NCBI GenBank assembly: GCA_027592275.1
Contig: JAQCKF010000004.1
Span: 62,001 to 126,000 of the forward strand
Direction: 5' to 3'
From: Pseudomonadota bacterium
GTDB lineage: Bacteria > Pseudomonadota > Gammaproteobacteria > Pseudomonadales > Pseudohongiellaceae
DNA length: 64,000 nucleotides
Part shown: positions 1 through 8,861 of the stretch, piece by piece
Numbering within the stretch: the stretch's first letter is position 1
How the letters are laid out: every line of letters begins with the position of its first letter
Position numbers and translations under genes: made by a program
Notes under the pieces: generated by a model
Databases searched by the model: none
What the model was told of the DNA's origin: nothing
The model's input: the letters and a program-made list of their open reading frames with translations, nothing else

Positions 1-572
1 GATTCGTCTGTATCCGTACCGGTCACTTGTCGCACCGTGATCAATAGGTCTTCACGTTCTTCATCGGTGATGATTCCGTCTTCAAGTATGATTGTTAGAC
101 GCTGCACGATGACACTCGCTGGCCACACCTCTCTCACCGATTCGTTGTGCTCAAGCCAAGAAGACATCGCAGTGATTTCTTGATCGTTCAACACTCCGTC
201 GGAGGCGGTACCGGTGAGAAAACCCACCAGCTCTTCGATGTGACCCACGCTTTCTGGAGTCTCGGAGTCTTTGTCGCTGATGATCTGTTCGATGTGTGTC
301 TGCATCTGGCTCAATTCATCAGGATTAATTTCTCCATCCTCAAGAATGTCGCCGACTAGGCTAAGAATGGCTCGCACATCTGCGTCATCGGAAAGATATT
401 CTTGAGATTGCAGCCAGGAATCCAAAAACAGCAACTCCATCTCGTTGAGACGCTGATCTGCAACAACGCCTGCCAGTATGCCTTTCAATCCGTACAGCGC
501 CCTATCCTTCTCGTTGCTAAAGCTAAAAGCTCGCTCGAGAGGCTGGCTGTCAATTTCTTTACGAATGTCCAC
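1..572 (-). CDS. TerB-like acidic protein, 3' end outside window
   Basis: An open frame runs on the minus strand from a GTG at 572 to the window edge, giving 190 visible residues with no stop. An AGG about 9 nt upstream supports the GTG. The protein is acidic and carries four spaced copies of a D-G/Q-x-I/L-x-x-x-E pattern (ADQRLNEME, EDGEINPDE, SDGVLNDQE, EDGIITDEE). This is the periodicity of TerB-like helical metal-binding repeats. Proteins with this kind of N-terminus can continue into a C-terminal BRCT domain, but that part lies outside the window, so this is only a suggestion. The function is not known. Confidence 0.6.
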   Translation of the reverse strand, partial: MDIRKEIDSQPLERAFSFSNEKDRALYGLKGILAGVVADQRLNEMELLFLDSWLQSQEYLSDDADVRAILSLVGDILEDGEINPDELSQMQTHIEQIISDKDSETPESVGHIEELVGFLTGTASDGVLNDQEITAMSSWLEHNESVREVWPASVIVQRLTIILEDGIITDEEREDLLITVRQVTGTDTDE

Positions 573-684
573 GATCGATAACCTGATTCTTTTTCTTAGT
601 CACAATCATAAGACTTTACTATATAGCTGTCGAAGCATTTGATTGCCTATCTAGCCATATCTCCCCCTGATTGGCCCCATACGC

Positions 685-710
685 AAAAACCCACCGGATG
701 GCGGGTTTTT
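685..710 (-). terminator. Hairpin terminator, probably bidirectional
   Basis: AAAAACCC and GGGTTTTT arms close a short hairpin (inner CC/GG pair, one mismatch, GGAT loop). On the minus strand it lies 39 nt after the stop of the TonB receptor gene and ends in a T run. On the plus strand it also ends in TTTTT. Confidence 0.7.
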
Positions 711-748
711 GAGGCTCAGCATTACTGTGGCGCTTGGGGTCAGCTAAT

Positions 749-2929
749 TCAAAACGTACCATTAATCTTCAGCGAGACAACACGGCCAGATGTGGCACAT
801 TGGTCTTCTATCTCTTCCAATATTCCAGTGTTAATACGCCCGATGTAGCGCTGTCTCTCCCTACACTGCAAATTACTAGTCGCGTTTCTAGCATCGAAGC
901 GATAGGTGATGCCGCGAGAATCCACGAACTGCACAAATGCCGTCGTATTTGGTTCCCCGATATAGTCCGCTATATCATCGATATCGTAGATTTTCTCATT
1001 ACTATCGAAGCGATTGCTCCACTCCAGGCCATAGTTCATGTTCCATTTAGGCACATCATGACGAAAACCAAGATTCAAGCGCCCGCGGCCAAAGCGCGAA
1101 AAACGGCGATCAATGCCCAGGAATGGGTCGGTAATATTGGAGTCGCGCACGTTTAGCCTAGAAGTCACGAGCAGGTTGGGCATATTGAACATGCGCATGC
1201 GGATGCTAGCGTTGAGGGTAATCCCGTACATATCACCCTCGCCAATATTGCCATTGGCCGACTGCAGATCGTCTTCGGAGGGGGATACGTCGATCCGTGA
1301 AATAACATCAGTATGGCGGTGATAGAAAATGTTCGCATCGACTACGCCGATGTCATTCGGCAAGCGATACTCAGCGTTAATATCGTATTTCCAAAACCAT
1401 TCCTGACGCAGATTCTCGTTTCCAGCAAGCGTGAGGGAATCATTGTCCTGTGGATCATTAGACGCAACGAAATCACTAAAGCGTAACTGTTGTACTACCT
1501 TCTCGATCGAGCCGCGCAGCTGCAGCTGCGGAGTTAGGTTGTAGCGCAGATCAACCTTGGGCTTAATGAAATCGAAGTCGCGCTTTCGATTCACGTCGCC
1601 CGATTGGCTAATCTGAGAGAGCTCATACAATAAGGTGCTCTCCAAAGACGTGCGCGAATTGATATTCCAGTTATAAATTATGAAGGGCTCTAGGCGAATC
1701 TCCTCAACCGTGGAATTTGCATTGGATACATTCTGCGGCACCAATCCGCCGAAGTCTGCCGACGGAGTACCCGTTGAATCGGGCAAGCCCAGATCTAGGC
1801 TCGAGGCTAGCGTAGTCTGTGCGCGTTCCGCGCCAAACTCGATATCCTGATCCTCTAGAAAGCCCCTCGTGAAAGAAGCACGCACAATACGTTCTGTCGT
1901 GGTGCTGGCTAGGTCAAGAAACAGATCCTTGGACTCGCTACCATCAGCAAACACATCGAACCGCTCTCTTGTCGAGGCACTATCATTTCTGTTGCTGATA
2001 AAGAGAAACTTGAAACGGCTGCCGCTGTCCATCACATACTCATAGTCGCCGCCGATCTCCCAGTTATCTCGATCGCCAGGAATCTCTTCGCGTTCTATGG
2101 CGGTCAAACTCGGGTTGACTCGAAAGTCGGTGGTGTAGCGCAGTACATCCGTCGGATTGTCATTCTGAGAGTAAAGCCCATTGAGTCTGGCACTGCTCTT
2201 AAGATTGATTTCATAGTCGAGGTTTACACTCAAATCATAGCTGTCCTGCTCCCGTATTCTCTCTTCTCGCACCTCATCGTTGAGAGAGAAATCTGCGAGC
2301 ACACTAGTCTCTTTACTAACACCATGATCGTAACGAGGCTCGGCAGCCGCACTAAGCACATAGTTCAGGGCACCGCTCTGACCGCTATAGGCTAGAGAAC
2401 CACCAGGGGCAGTGTTGTGGTCAAGGTAGCGGTCCATGTTCGCTTCAAAGCTCAGACTGTTGGACGAAAGCTCCTCAAACAACACGACGTTTACCACTTG
2501 GCTACTGCCGCGCACATCAAGCTCGCCCGAGGTACCCCGAATGATCTGAATGTAGTCCACCTGCTCGGCCGTAATGCGATCCATTTGCCCACTAGTCTGA
2601 TTGTTCTTGCCGGCTGTCCGCTTGCCGTTAATGATTATCTGACTGCCACCGCTGCCGCTGCCAAGGCCTCTGCCACCATTACCGCCTCCCTGACGAGAAC
2701 CCCCAAAGTTTCCTCCACCACCAGTTGCCGAACCCACTCCAGGTATCCGGTCCAACATATCCTGCGCGGTAACCGGGTTGAATTCAGCGAAGTAGCTCGC
2801 AGGATAGACGACGGTCGAATCATCACCCACATTGTCCTGAGCACTCACGAACTGAGCAGCCAAGAGAAGCAGAGTTAGCGTCACAAAACGGCTTGATAGG
2901 GCGCGAAACACAAGAGTCTTAATGCTCAT
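749..2929 (-). CDS. TonB-dependent receptor with glycine-rich plug insertion
   Basis: This is an outer-membrane receptor of 726 aa that would import a ligand using TonB energy. A signal peptide ends near residue 30 (AQFVSA-QD). The plug domain includes the AQDMLDRIPGVG region, then an unusual Gly/Ser/Arg-rich stretch at about residues 66-96, then IIINGKRTAGK and an arginine-glycine segment before the barrel. The C-terminus ends in phenylalanine (SLKINGTF), as beta-barrel proteins require. No clear TonB box is visible. The ATG at 2929 gives a good signal peptide. The ligand is unknown. A hairpin terminator follows the stop. Confidence 0.88.
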   Translation of the reverse strand: MSIKTLVFRALSSRFVTLTLLLLAAQFVSAQDNVGDDSTVVYPASYFAEFNPVTAQDMLDRIPGVGSATGGGGNFGGSRQGGGNGGRGLGSGSGGSQIIINGKRTAGKNNQTSGQMDRITAEQVDYIQIIRGTSGELDVRGSSQVVNVVLFEELSSNSLSFEANMDRYLDHNTAPGGSLAYSGQSGALNYVLSAAAEPRYDHGVSKETSVLADFSLNDEVREERIREQDSYDLSVNLDYEINLKSSARLNGLYSQNDNPTDVLRYTTDFRVNPSLTAIEREEIPGDRDNWEIGGDYEYVMDSGSRFKFLFISNRNDSASTRERFDVFADGSESKDLFLDLASTTTERIVRASFTRGFLEDQDIEFGAERAQTTLASSLDLGLPDSTGTPSADFGGLVPQNVSNANSTVEEIRLEPFIIYNWNINSRTSLESTLLYELSQISQSGDVNRKRDFDFIKPKVDLRYNLTPQLQLRGSIEKVVQQLRFSDFVASNDPQDNDSLTLAGNENLRQEWFWKYDINAEYRLPNDIGVVDANIFYHRHTDVISRIDVSPSEDDLQSANGNIGEGDMYGITLNASIRMRMFNMPNLLVTSRLNVRDSNITDPFLGIDRRFSRFGRGRLNLGFRHDVPKWNMNYGLEWSNRFDSNEKIYDIDDIADYIGEPNTTAFVQFVDSRGITYRFDARNATSNLQCRERQRYIGRINTGILEEIEDQCATSGRVVSLKINGTF

Positions 2930-3029
2930 AGATGGATCTCATTGCAAAATGGCTACTTGGGGTCAACCAAAGTGATTAGAAGGATCAGAATTCAGGATAT
3001 CGGCTACCGCCGATTTTTGACCTGAAATC

Positions 3030-3084
3030 GTCACAAACTGTTGAATCGCGGATTATAGAAGAAGCTTCGCCTCTGGTTTGTGAC
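3030..3084. repeat. 9-bp inverted repeat between divergent genes
   Basis: GTCACAAAC (3030-3038) and GTTTGTGAC (3076-3084) are perfect inverted arms about 37 nt apart. They lie between the divergently transcribed TonB receptor gene (start 2929) and the small membrane protein gene (start 3203). The position suits an operator or a looping site. No matching regulator is known. Confidence 0.35.
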
Positions 3085-3202
3085 AAATTGTAGGCAATTC
3101 TGCCTCTTACACACTTCTTGGGGCTGCTGCTATTGCGTACCCAGCGGATTTCTTAATTTAGGCGGCCTGCGTTACACTTAGCGTCTTATTGAGAGTGGTT
3201 AT

Positions 3203-3547
3203 ATGAGCGACGTAGAACAAGCAGTGGATAGCGAGTCTGCGGGCGAAAAGTCCCTCCTAGCCAAGATGTTAGCAGGCGACTTTGGTCTTGCCACCACCTA
3301 TTGGGCTCTGTATTTCGTTGGAGCTGGCTTATTTGCGGCATTTGGATCTCGGGCCGTCGACGACGAACGCTGGATACCCTACCTACTTATGGTCGCCGCA
3401 ATGATGGCGTATACGGTCACACTAATCATCGGCATTCGTGCTGCCTACAAAGGGCCGCAGTTATGGAAGGTTATGTCTAGGACATCTTCGGTGTTCATGA
3501 TCATCAATATTCTCATCGGTATATCAACTCTAGGATTTGTCTACTAG
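3203..3547 (+). CDS. Small three-helix membrane protein, unknown function
   Basis: The 114-aa product has a polar, acidic N-terminus (residues 1-25) and three hydrophobic segments at about 30-48, 58-80 and 96-113. The stop follows directly after the last helix. No catalytic or binding motif is recognised. It begins with ATG at 3203 and lies 60 bp upstream of the thioredoxin-like gene on the same strand. It may belong to that transcription unit, with a role at the inner membrane, but that is inference only. Confidence 0.7.
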   Translation: MSDVEQAVDSESAGEKSLLAKMLAGDFGLATTYWALYFVGAGLFAAFGSRAVDDERWIPYLLMVAAMMAYTVTLIIGIRAAYKGPQLWKVMSRTSSVFMIINILIGISTLGFVY

Positions 3548-3607
3548 GCCAATTTGAGACAGAAACCAAGCCTCGATAACCCCGGCTTGAAATAAGGAAT
3601 TCCTTTA

Positions 3608-5068
3608 TTGAACCAAGCACTTGAAACCCAGCCAGCAAACTATGTACTGGTAGTTAAAAAAGACTGTCCTACTTGCACCTTGATCGAACCTGTCATTCAG
3701 GCTCTGGCGAGAAGCACAGCACTTTCCCTGAAAGTCTATGTACAGGACGACCCCTCGTTTCCAGCGAACTTAGACGGCGTAATCGACGATTCAAGTCTGG
3801 AGTATTCGTATCAAGCCGACATTGAAGTTGTTCCAACCCTAATTCGCCTTACAGATGGCTTCGACCCGCACTCTGAAGAGTCCCGAATCTATGGCTGGGA
3901 TAAGGAGCAGTGGCAGAGCTTTACGCGCATAAAAGACCTGGGCGCCGAGCTTGTTAATTTTAAACCTGGCTGCGGATCCAAGACACAAGACCCCGGCATG
4001 AGCGAAGTCTTAGCACTGCGTTTCGGCAAGCAGATACTGCAGGCTCGATCCATTGAGGTGGCCGAGGCCGAGGACATCATGGAGGCCTGCTACGACCGAG
4101 GCTGGAGCGATGGTCTGCCGGTAGTGCCACCCACTCCCCTTCGCGTTATGCGCATGCTAGGTGGCAGCGAACGTGATGCCGCCGAGATTGTCGGCAAGGC
4201 GCCTCCTGACAATGTGCCTTGCACCATCGAGAAGATCGCAATTAACGCGGTCATGGCCGGTTGCAAACCCGAATACTTCCCCGTTGTTATCGCCAGCGTC
4301 GAGGCAGCCTTGCAAGATCGCTTCTGTATGCACGGTCTACTCTGTACCACCTATTTCTCTTCACCTGTGATGGTGGTCAACGGGCCGATTACAAAACAGA
4401 TTGGCATGAACTCGGGCGTCAATGCGCTTGGTCAGGGTAATCGTGCTAACGCTACAATAGGCAGAGCGCTGCAGCTGATAATCCGTAACGTCGGCGGCGG
4501 TGTGCCCGGTGGTATCGATCGAGCGAATATGGGCAACCCGGGCAAATACACCTACTGTTTCGCCGAAGACGAGAGCGATGAGAATTGGGCAAGTCTCTCT
4601 ATGGATCGCGGCTTCGAGCGCAAAGACTCTGTTATCAGCCTGTTCGCGGGCGACGGTCTGCAACCGGTGCTCGATCAACAATCGCGCACGCCACAATCAC
4701 TCGCCAAGAGCATGGCAATGAGCCTGCGCAGCGTGGCACATACCAAACTATTCGGCATGGCAGATGCTATTCTCGTGGTCTGTCCAGAACATCGCCGTGT
4801 TTTCCGTGAAGGCGGCTGGAATAAAGAGGACCTACGCAAAGCACTGTATGAAGAACTAATGACACCTGGCGCTGAGGTTATTCGCGGAGCCAATGACATA
4901 GCCGAAGGCATGCCGGCAAAGTTCAAAGACAAGATGCTCAACAAATTTCGAGACGATGGCCTGCATATCGTTACCACTGGTGGCACGGCAGGAATGTTCT
5001 CTGCCATCATCGGTGGCTGGGTTGCCTCAGGTGAACGTGGCAGCCAGTTAACATCACAAAAGATTTAA
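3608..5068 (+). CDS. Thioredoxin-like two-domain protein, likely UGSC-system partner
   Basis: This is a cytoplasmic 486-aa protein with no signal peptide. Residues 1-110 look like a thioredoxin fold: CPTC at 20-23 and a VVPT cis-proline loop near 75-77. A GCGSKT motif follows at 121-126, then a second domain of about 350 aa with RGWSDGLPVVPPT near 164-176 and a glycine-rich segment at RNVGGGVPGG. It starts with TTG at 3608, supported by AAGGAA about 9 nt upstream. The downstream gene encodes a UGSC selenoprotein, and the WSDGLPVVPPT region is, from memory, found with that family. A thiol-redox partnership is inferred; the substrate is unknown. Confidence 0.65.
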   Translation: MNQALETQPANYVLVVKKDCPTCTLIEPVIQALARSTALSLKVYVQDDPSFPANLDGVIDDSSLEYSYQADIEVVPTLIRLTDGFDPHSEESRIYGWDKEQWQSFTRIKDLGAELVNFKPGCGSKTQDPGMSEVLALRFGKQILQARSIEVAEAEDIMEACYDRGWSDGLPVVPPTPLRVMRMLGGSERDAAEIVGKAPPDNVPCTIEKIAINAVMAGCKPEYFPVVIASVEAALQDRFCMHGLLCTTYFSSPVMVVNGPITKQIGMNSGVNALGQGNRANATIGRALQLIIRNVGGGVPGGIDRANMGNPGKYTYCFAEDESDENWASLSMDRGFERKDSVISLFAGDGLQPVLDQQSRTPQSLAKSMAMSLRSVAHTKLFGMADAILVVCPEHRRVFREGGWNKEDLRKALYEELMTPGAEVIRGANDIAEGMPAKFKDKMLNKFRDDGLHIVTTGGTAGMFSAIIGGWVASGERGSQLTSQKI

Positions 5069-5081
5069 CCCTAGGTTGTAA

Positions 5082-5352
5082 TTAGGGCACCTCTGAACAA
5101 CGCGGATAGCGCTCAGCGGGGCATAAAGCACTCATATGCTAGGCGTGCTTTGAAGCTAATGGCCTTAGTCCTTAGCAAGAAGCACAACAACGCAGATGGG
5201 TGCTTTAGGCCCCGCCCGAAGGGGCTTACAAGCGAGCCCGCCCTCTTCGTTGCCACTTTTTGGCGTACGGACGTATGCCAGCAAAGTGACGTCTCGATGG
5301 CAAGCTCGCCTGTAAGCCTGAGTGCCAGCCGCGTTGTTCAGAGGCGCCCTAA
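5082..5352. mobile_element. MITE-like element with 24-bp terminal inverted repeats
   Basis: The first and last 24 bp (5082-5105 and 5329-5352) are inverted copies with one mismatch, each beginning TTAGGGC and containing CCTCTGAACAACGCGG. Inside, CTTACA/TGTAAG next to GCGAGC/GCTCGC form another inverted pair, and GCATAAAGCAC mirrors GTGCTTTAGGC, so the element folds into nested hairpins. It encodes no transposase. A TA target duplication is possible if GGGC is the true end. It sits between the thioredoxin-like gene and the selenoprotein gene and so separates their expression. Open frames inside it are by-products of the palindromes. Confidence 0.8.
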
Positions 5353-5399
5353 CAATCGATACACGTAGTAAACTGAAACTGAAAACGAAGAGGTACACT

Positions 5400-5930
5400 A
5401 TGCAAAACACTACCACCCTTCTGGATCCGACCGCGGAGCTGCAGAGCGCAGTGCGGCAGTTGTTACCCAGGCTAAAGAGTATCGCTGGCTTGACCGTTGG
5501 CTTGTTGGATATTTCCAAGCCCCGCGGCAAAGAATTTCTAGATGAAGTACAGAAGCATCTGGAAGAAGCCGGTGCGAAGGTAAAGCGCTATACCAAGCCC
5601 ACCTTCACACGTGTAGCGCCGACAGAGCTAACGCAGCAAATTAGCGTCGAGTGCGACGCAGTAATCGAAGGACTCGCCGACTGAGGCTCATGTACCTCGT
5701 GCAGTTTGCATGACATCATGGACTTAGAAAGCAGAGGCCTTCCGTCGGGCTTCATCGCCTCAAGAGAATTTATCGACGCCGCTGCCGCACAGGGAAAGTC
5801 TCTAGGCATTATCCCGGCGAGCGTGTTCGTTGCACATCCAATTCAGGATCGAACTGATGAAGAAATGGCGCAACTAGCACTTAGTTCGATCGACGCGATC
5901 ACAGCAATGATTTGCGAAAAGAGCCAGTAA
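5400..5930 (+). CDS. UGSC-family selenoprotein (in-frame UGA = selenocysteine)
   Basis: The gene starts with ATG at 5400 (AAGAGG 8 nt upstream) and ends with TAA at 5928-5930. It is interrupted by one in-frame TGA at 5682-5684. Reading TGA as selenocysteine gives a continuous 176-aa protein with the motif U95-G-S-C followed by T-S-C. Both halves are in the same frame, and coding quality continues to the TAA. UGSC proteins are a known bacterial selenoprotein family reported from marine metagenomes. A selenenyl-sulfide redox centre between U95 and the cysteine at 98 is likely. A bacterial SECIS-like hairpin lies directly downstream of the UGA. Automatic annotation would split this gene in two. 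The reaction is unknown. Confidence 0.9.
5682..5714 (+). promoter_or_regulatory. UGA selenocysteine codon with bacterial SECIS-like hairpin
   Basis: After the TGA at 5682-5684, arms TCGTGCA (5697-5703) and TGCATGA (5707-5713) pair fully, with one G-U wobble. The apical loop is GTT (5704-5706), and its first base is the G expected in bacterial SECIS loops for SelB. The loop begins 19 nt after the UGA, inside the usual spacing. The hairpin is itself translated. Confidence 0.8.
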
Positions 5931-6014
5931 AAGAATTGATTTCAAGTTAAGTGAAGCCAAGCTAATTAAATAGCCGCGCGAACTTTTTAAATAGATGGAC
6001 AGAGGAAGAGTAGA

Positions 6015-7199
6015 ATGACCAGAGAAGCAGTAATTGTATCAACAGCACGCACTCCAATTGGCAAAGCCTATAGAGGCGCATTCAATAATACGGACGCCCC
6101 TACACTGGGAGGACATGCAATTGCTGCAGCCGTTGAACGCGCAGGTATCGATCCTAGCGAAGTAGATGACGTAGTAATGGGTTGTGCCATGCAGCAAGGA
6201 TCTTCTGGCAACAACATAGGCCGCACTGCTGGTGTTGTAGCAGGACTACCGAGTTCTGTAGCCGGCATGAGCGTAGATCGCCAGTGTGCCTCCGGCATGA
6301 TGGCTATAGCTACTGCAGCGAAGCAGGTCATCGTTGATGGCATGCCTATCGTAGTTGGTGGTGGTCTGGATTCGATTTCTCTCGTGGCGAATGAGCACCG
6401 CAATTCCTATCGCGCGCAAGACCCGAATGTACTAGCCAAATCTCAACACGCCTATATGTCCATGATAGAGACAGCCGAAGTTGTAGCTAAGCGCTACGGT
6501 GTGTCCCGCGATGCACAGGACGAATATGCTCTTCGATCGCAACAGCGAACAGCCGCCGCACAACTGGCCGGTGCGTTTGATGATGAGATCGTACCCATGG
6601 TTTCTAAGATGCTGTTCATGGACAAGGAAACGAAAGAGCAGAGCGTACACGAGACGATGCTAGAGAAGGATGAGGGCAATCGTCCTACGACGACTCTCGA
6701 AGGCCTACAAGGCTTGAAGCCAGTCTATGAAGGCGGCGTAATTAGCGCCGGTAATGCCAGTCAGTTATCTGATGGCGCATCTGCTTCGGTGGTTATGGAT
6801 AGCAAATTGGCCGAACAGAGAGGCTTGCAACCACTTGGTGCCTATCGCGGCATGGCTGTTGCTGGCTTGGAGCCTGATGAGATGGGCATCGGTCCAATCT
6901 ACGCTGTGCCTAAGTTGCTGGAACGCAATAATCTGAAGATGGATGACATCGGGCTTTGGGAATTGAATGAGGCGTTTGCGGTACAGGTAATCTACTGCCG
7001 TGACCAACTGGGCATTCCTGATGAACTACTCAACGTAAATGGTGGTGCCATCTCAATCGGACACCCTTTTGGTATGAGCGGTGCACGCATGGTCGGACAC
7101 GCCCTTATCGAAGGCAAGCGACGCGGCGTTAAATACGTTGTTTGTACGATGTGTGTAGGCGGCGGAATGGGTGCTGCTGGACTATTTGAAGTTTACTAG
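6015..7199 (+). CDS. Thiolase / acetyl-CoA C-acyltransferase
   Basis: This 394-aa thiolase carries out CoA-dependent cleavage or condensation of 3-ketoacyl-CoA. The nucleophile lies in DRQCASGMM (C91). The histidine is in [14 protein letters not shown], and the second cysteine is in [12 protein letters not shown] close to the C-terminus. All three family signatures are intact and the length is typical. The ATG at 6015 follows AGAGGAAGAG. It lies 84 bp after the selenoprotein gene on the same strand, so cotranscription is possible. Its 3' end overlaps the convergent gene by 4 bp. It may act in fatty-acid breakdown or polyhydroxyalkanoate chemistry; the sequence does not decide. Confidence 0.92.
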   Translation: MTREAVIVSTARTPIGKAYRGAFNNTDAPTLGGHAIAAAVERAGIDPSEVDDVVMGCAMQQGSSGNNIGRTAGVVAGLPSSVAGMSVDRQCASGMMAIATAAKQVIVDGMPIVVGGGLDSISLVANEHRNSYRAQDPNVLAKSQHAYMSMIETAEVVAKRYGVSRDAQDEYALRSQQRTAAAQLAGAFDDEIVPMVSKMLFMDKETKEQSVHETMLEKDEGNRPTTTLEGLQGLKPVYEGGVISAGNASQLSDGASASVVMDSKLAEQRGLQPLGAYRGMAVAGLEPDEMGIGPIYAVPKLLERNNLKMDDIGLWELNEAFAVQVIYCRDQLGIPDELLNVNGGAISIGHPFGMSGARMVGHALIEGKRRGVKYVVCTMCVGGGMGAAGLFEVY

Positions 7200-7720
7200 C
7201 TACACATTGAGTCAAGAAAGTTAATCGTGGCTGCCTCATCGAAAGCAGATGATGGCAGCCGCTGATTACTCACTGACTCTACTTTGATTACATTAATATA
7301 ATCTAAAACTATTCGCCCAAACTGATCATCAACGTTGTCCTTGAATTCGACATTCACAGAAATGTATAACGTAATTCTATCTGCTAGATCACGCAGGAAG
7401 CTAAGACTTAACTCCGCCCGTTCTTCTATTGTCATCCTGCCATTTTCCGGATCCCTATAAAAACGGCACATGGCGCTTTCACTGTTAAACTCTCTGCTGA
7501 AACTCAGGTGTGACTCATCAAGAAGCGCAATAAAGAACTCTAAATCGGAACCATCGATCCCCGGGTTATTTATCAGCCTGCCGCTACCGCGAAAAGTCTG
7601 TAGCGTACTAGAGATATAACTGAAGCTCGCCTGGGCATCTTCGATGCCGTCTGCGGCATTCAGCCAAGGCGAAAAGCAAGCCAAAGACGAGAAACAGCAG
7701 GCTTTTAGCAATGAAGACAT
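7196..7720 (-). CDS. Secreted protein of unknown function
   Basis: The 174-aa product begins with a signal peptide ([22 protein letters not shown], cleavage near residue 22). The mature part is mixed alpha/beta in character and mostly polar, with one cysteine at 85 (SAMCRFYRD) and another near the C-terminus (SMCS). It could form a single disulfide in the periplasm. No family is recognised. It overlaps the 3' end of the thiolase gene and lies 33 bp after the VOC gene, which is on the same strand. Confidence 0.65.
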   Translation of the reverse strand: MSSLLKACCFSSLACFSPWLNAADGIEDAQASFSYISSTLQTFRGSGRLINNPGIDGSDLEFFIALLDESHLSFSREFNSESAMCRFYRDPENGRMTIEERAELSLSFLRDLADRITLYISVNVEFKDNVDDQFGRIVLDYINVIKVESVSNQRLPSSAFDEAATINFLDSMCS

Positions 7721-7753
7721 TCTATTCTTCTTTGAAATTTCTGGGGGCTCAGT

Positions 7754-8137
7754 TTAGCCAGGGCCAACAAGGTTATAGGGGTTTCCATATAGATCTCGAA
7801 TGACTCCGGAAAGCCCCCAGGGAACTTCTTCCGGTGGCCCGACGATATCGACACCTTCTCGCGCCAATCGCGCCATATCTGAAATGCAGTCGGTACTACT
7901 TAATACAGTCATTAGATTAGTGCCCACTCTGCTCTTGTCTGATTCTTCACGCACTAACATCAACACGAACTGTGTTGCAGCGTTCCCAGCAGGGCAGACC
8001 GTTAACCATCGCATCCCTGATACCACTTCATCGTTGTCCATGCAGACTTCAAAGCCCAACTTCTCTTGATACCAAGCTAGGGCTTCATCCTGATCTGTGA
8101 CATAGACGGTAATGTGGGTGACACGGTTTATGCTCAT
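7754..8137 (-). CDS. VOC-family protein (glyoxalase/dioxygenase-like)
   Basis: This single-module vicinal-oxygen-chelate protein has 127 aa. It shows the typical opening RVTHITVYVTDQDEALAWYQEKLGFEV, a MRWLTV strand, and a C-terminal DLYGNPYNLVGPG where DPxGN is usual. Such proteins bind a divalent metal as dimers and act on small substrates, or confer resistance by sequestration. The histidine in THITVYV is a likely metal ligand. It sits just downstream of arfB on the same strand. The substrate cannot be told. Confidence 0.85.
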   Translation of the reverse strand: MSINRVTHITVYVTDQDEALAWYQEKLGFEVCMDNDEVVSGMRWLTVCPAGNAATQFVLMLVREESDKSRVGTNLMTVLSSTDCISDMARLAREGVDIVGPPEEVPWGLSGVIRDLYGNPYNLVGPG

Positions 8138-8164
8138 CTGCGATTCTTTCCGTTGTTGGACTCA

Positions 8165-8569
8165 CTATTGGTCATAGGAACGGGGCGTACCTCGCTTCAA
8201 TTTTTTATCGCCGGTTTTCTTCTTCTGCTGTATTCGCCTCTCTTTCGATGCCCTGCCCGGCCGCGTCTCAATTCTCTTCTTGTCTACATGGGTAGCCGCC
8301 GCAATTAATTTTTCCAAACGCTCTACTGCATCTTGCTTGTTCTTTTCCTGGCTTCTGAAGCGCTGCGCCTTAATGACGACACAACCCTCGCTGTTAATTC
8401 GGCTATCAGCATAGACCAGCACCCTATCTTTAATTTCCCGGGAGAGGCTGGAGCGCCGCACATCGAATCGCAGCTGCACTGCCGTGGACACTTTATTTAC
8501 ATTCTGACCACCGGGCCCGCTGGCTCGAATTGCAGCGAATTCGATCTCAGATTCTGCGATTTTAACCAT
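8165..8569 (-). CDS. arfB: Alternative ribosome-rescue peptidyl-tRNA hydrolase ArfB
   Basis: The product is a 134-aa release-factor-like protein that hydrolyses peptidyl-tRNA on stalled ribosomes. The GGQ catalytic motif lies in RASGPGGQNVNKVSTAVQLRF (GGQ at about 20-22). The C-terminal tail is rich in lysine and arginine (KKKTGDKKLKRG) and would enter the empty mRNA channel. The start was set at the ATG at 8569, because family members begin a few residues before the first strand. The frame stays open to a methionine at 8608, which would add 13 residues. Length matches the family. Confidence 0.9.
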   Translation of the reverse strand: MVKIAESEIEFAAIRASGPGGQNVNKVSTAVQLRFDVRRSSLSREIKDRVLVYADSRINSEGCVVIKAQRFRSQEKNKQDAVERLEKLIAAATHVDKKRIETRPGRASKERRIQQKKKTGDKKLKRGTPRSYDQ

Positions 8570-8861
8570 TAGACATTCTGCTAGTTGTTTGCGGGTAGAG
8601 GCCATCATTTAAACAGCTAGGTCGAATCAACCCAATGGCTTGTGAGGGAAGTATATTCGGTTCCCGCCTCCATAACAGCCGCAAGTCACAACTTACTGAA
8701 ATTAAAGAGATTAGCTGCCAGATCAGCACAAGTTTCTGTCCGCTTATCGCATAGGGATGCTGATATCTTGATTCACGCAGGCTACTAGGTTACTGTCGAT
8801 ATTCGCTGTTTAACGCACAACCGACAGCCAAACAATAACTACTAAAAGTACTGCATTGCTT

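Noticed and set aside
5165-5530. 121-codon minus-strand frame across the MITE-like element and selenoprotein start
   Set aside because: Most of it is the palindromic element; the remainder is antisense to a real gene. Such frames recur as artefacts of MITE copies.
6068-6403. 111-codon minus-strand frame in the thiolase gene
   Set aside because: It overlaps the conserved thiolase active-site region in antisense and has no support of its own.
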